In this document: one piece after another, positions 45,948 through 45,959 of the stretch
Layout: every line of letters begins with the position of its first letter
Numbering within the stretch: position 1 is the stretch's first letter
Assembly: GCA_022592445.1 (NCBI GenBank)
Contig: JABYQR010000345.1
Coordinates: forward strand, 1-45,959
Length of the DNA stretch: 45,959 nt
Direction of reading: 5' to 3'
Origin: Cytidiella melzeri
Lineage: Eukaryota; Basidiomycota; Agaricomycetes; Polyporales; Irpicaceae
Notes under the pieces: generated by a model
What the model was told of the DNA's origin: nothing
What the model saw: only the letters and a program-made list of their open reading frames with translations
Database searches by the model: none
Position numbers and translations under genes: made by a program

Positions 45948-45959
45948 CTCCCTGCGAAC

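Larger units (their letters stand above)
42234..45959 (+). mobile_element. Ty3/gypsy LTR retrotransposon, 5' part, running off the right edge
   Basis: The order is a 725-bp LTR (42234-42958), a candidate self-primer site (42961-42972), a leader, an extra ORF (43537-44316) and gag (44488 onward). Protease, RT and integrase lie outside. Gag has the gypsy-type capsid fold region and a CHIHKSKGHNTDEC knuckle. The same LTR family occurs alone at 9551-10348 in inverted orientation. Confidence 0.9.

Noticed and set aside
1..45959. tRNA, rRNA genes or CRISPR arrays
   Set aside because: No B-box-like tRNA core with a foldable arm set, no rRNA sequence and no regularly spaced repeats were found by reading; a covariance-model scan was not possible.

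Overview
The window comes from a basidiomycete, most likely a mushroom-forming Agaricomycete. Protein-coding genes are split by many introns of roughly 40-60 nt with GT...AG ends. The gene families (MACPF proteins with a C-terminal Vps62-like region, DUF6589, a TauD-type dioxygenase) and abundant copia and gypsy LTR elements also fit that group. I ran no searches; family names come from motifs I recognise.

Layout. (1) 1-3277, minus strand: a Ty1/copia element with its 5' LTR, a tRNA-iMet primer site, frameshifted Gag/protease, an open integrase, and a reverse transcriptase running off the left edge. (2) 3278-10870: CpG-poor, gene-free DNA holding an internally deleted copia element (5216-7017, target duplication CATTC) and a solo gypsy LTR (9551-10348, target duplication CTTCC) that itself carries a 161-bp Harbinger-like MITE. 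(3) 11451-23248: a conserved gene island with a TauD-family dioxygenase (-), the 5'-3' exoribonuclease XRN1 (+), a PrpF-family isomerase (-) and GMP synthase (+). (4) 23249-37622: five apparently intact paralogues of about 535 residues with a MACPF (perforin-like) domain and a Vps62-like C-terminus. Four are on + and the third is inverted. All five share a TATA box with a GCATGC-type motif just upstream. (5) 37946-42239: a gene-end fragment, a broken DUF6589 gene, and an ORF whose 5' end is cut off by an LTR. (6) 42234 to the right edge: the 5' end of a Ty3/gypsy element in the same LTR family as the solo LTR at 9551, with an extra ORF ahead of gag.

Most notable. The predicted first 11 nt of the gypsy transcript (AGTCTTATCCA) are exactly complementary to the 11 nt at the primer-binding position just after the LTR. 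This suggests Tf1-type self-priming. The MACPF array shows recent duplication, inversion, mosaic sequence and shared promoters, so it looks like an actively evolving pore-former-like family. No aegerolysin partner gene is visible nearby. Several inactivating changes in the elements are C-to-T type at CpG, which fits DNA-methylation-driven decay.
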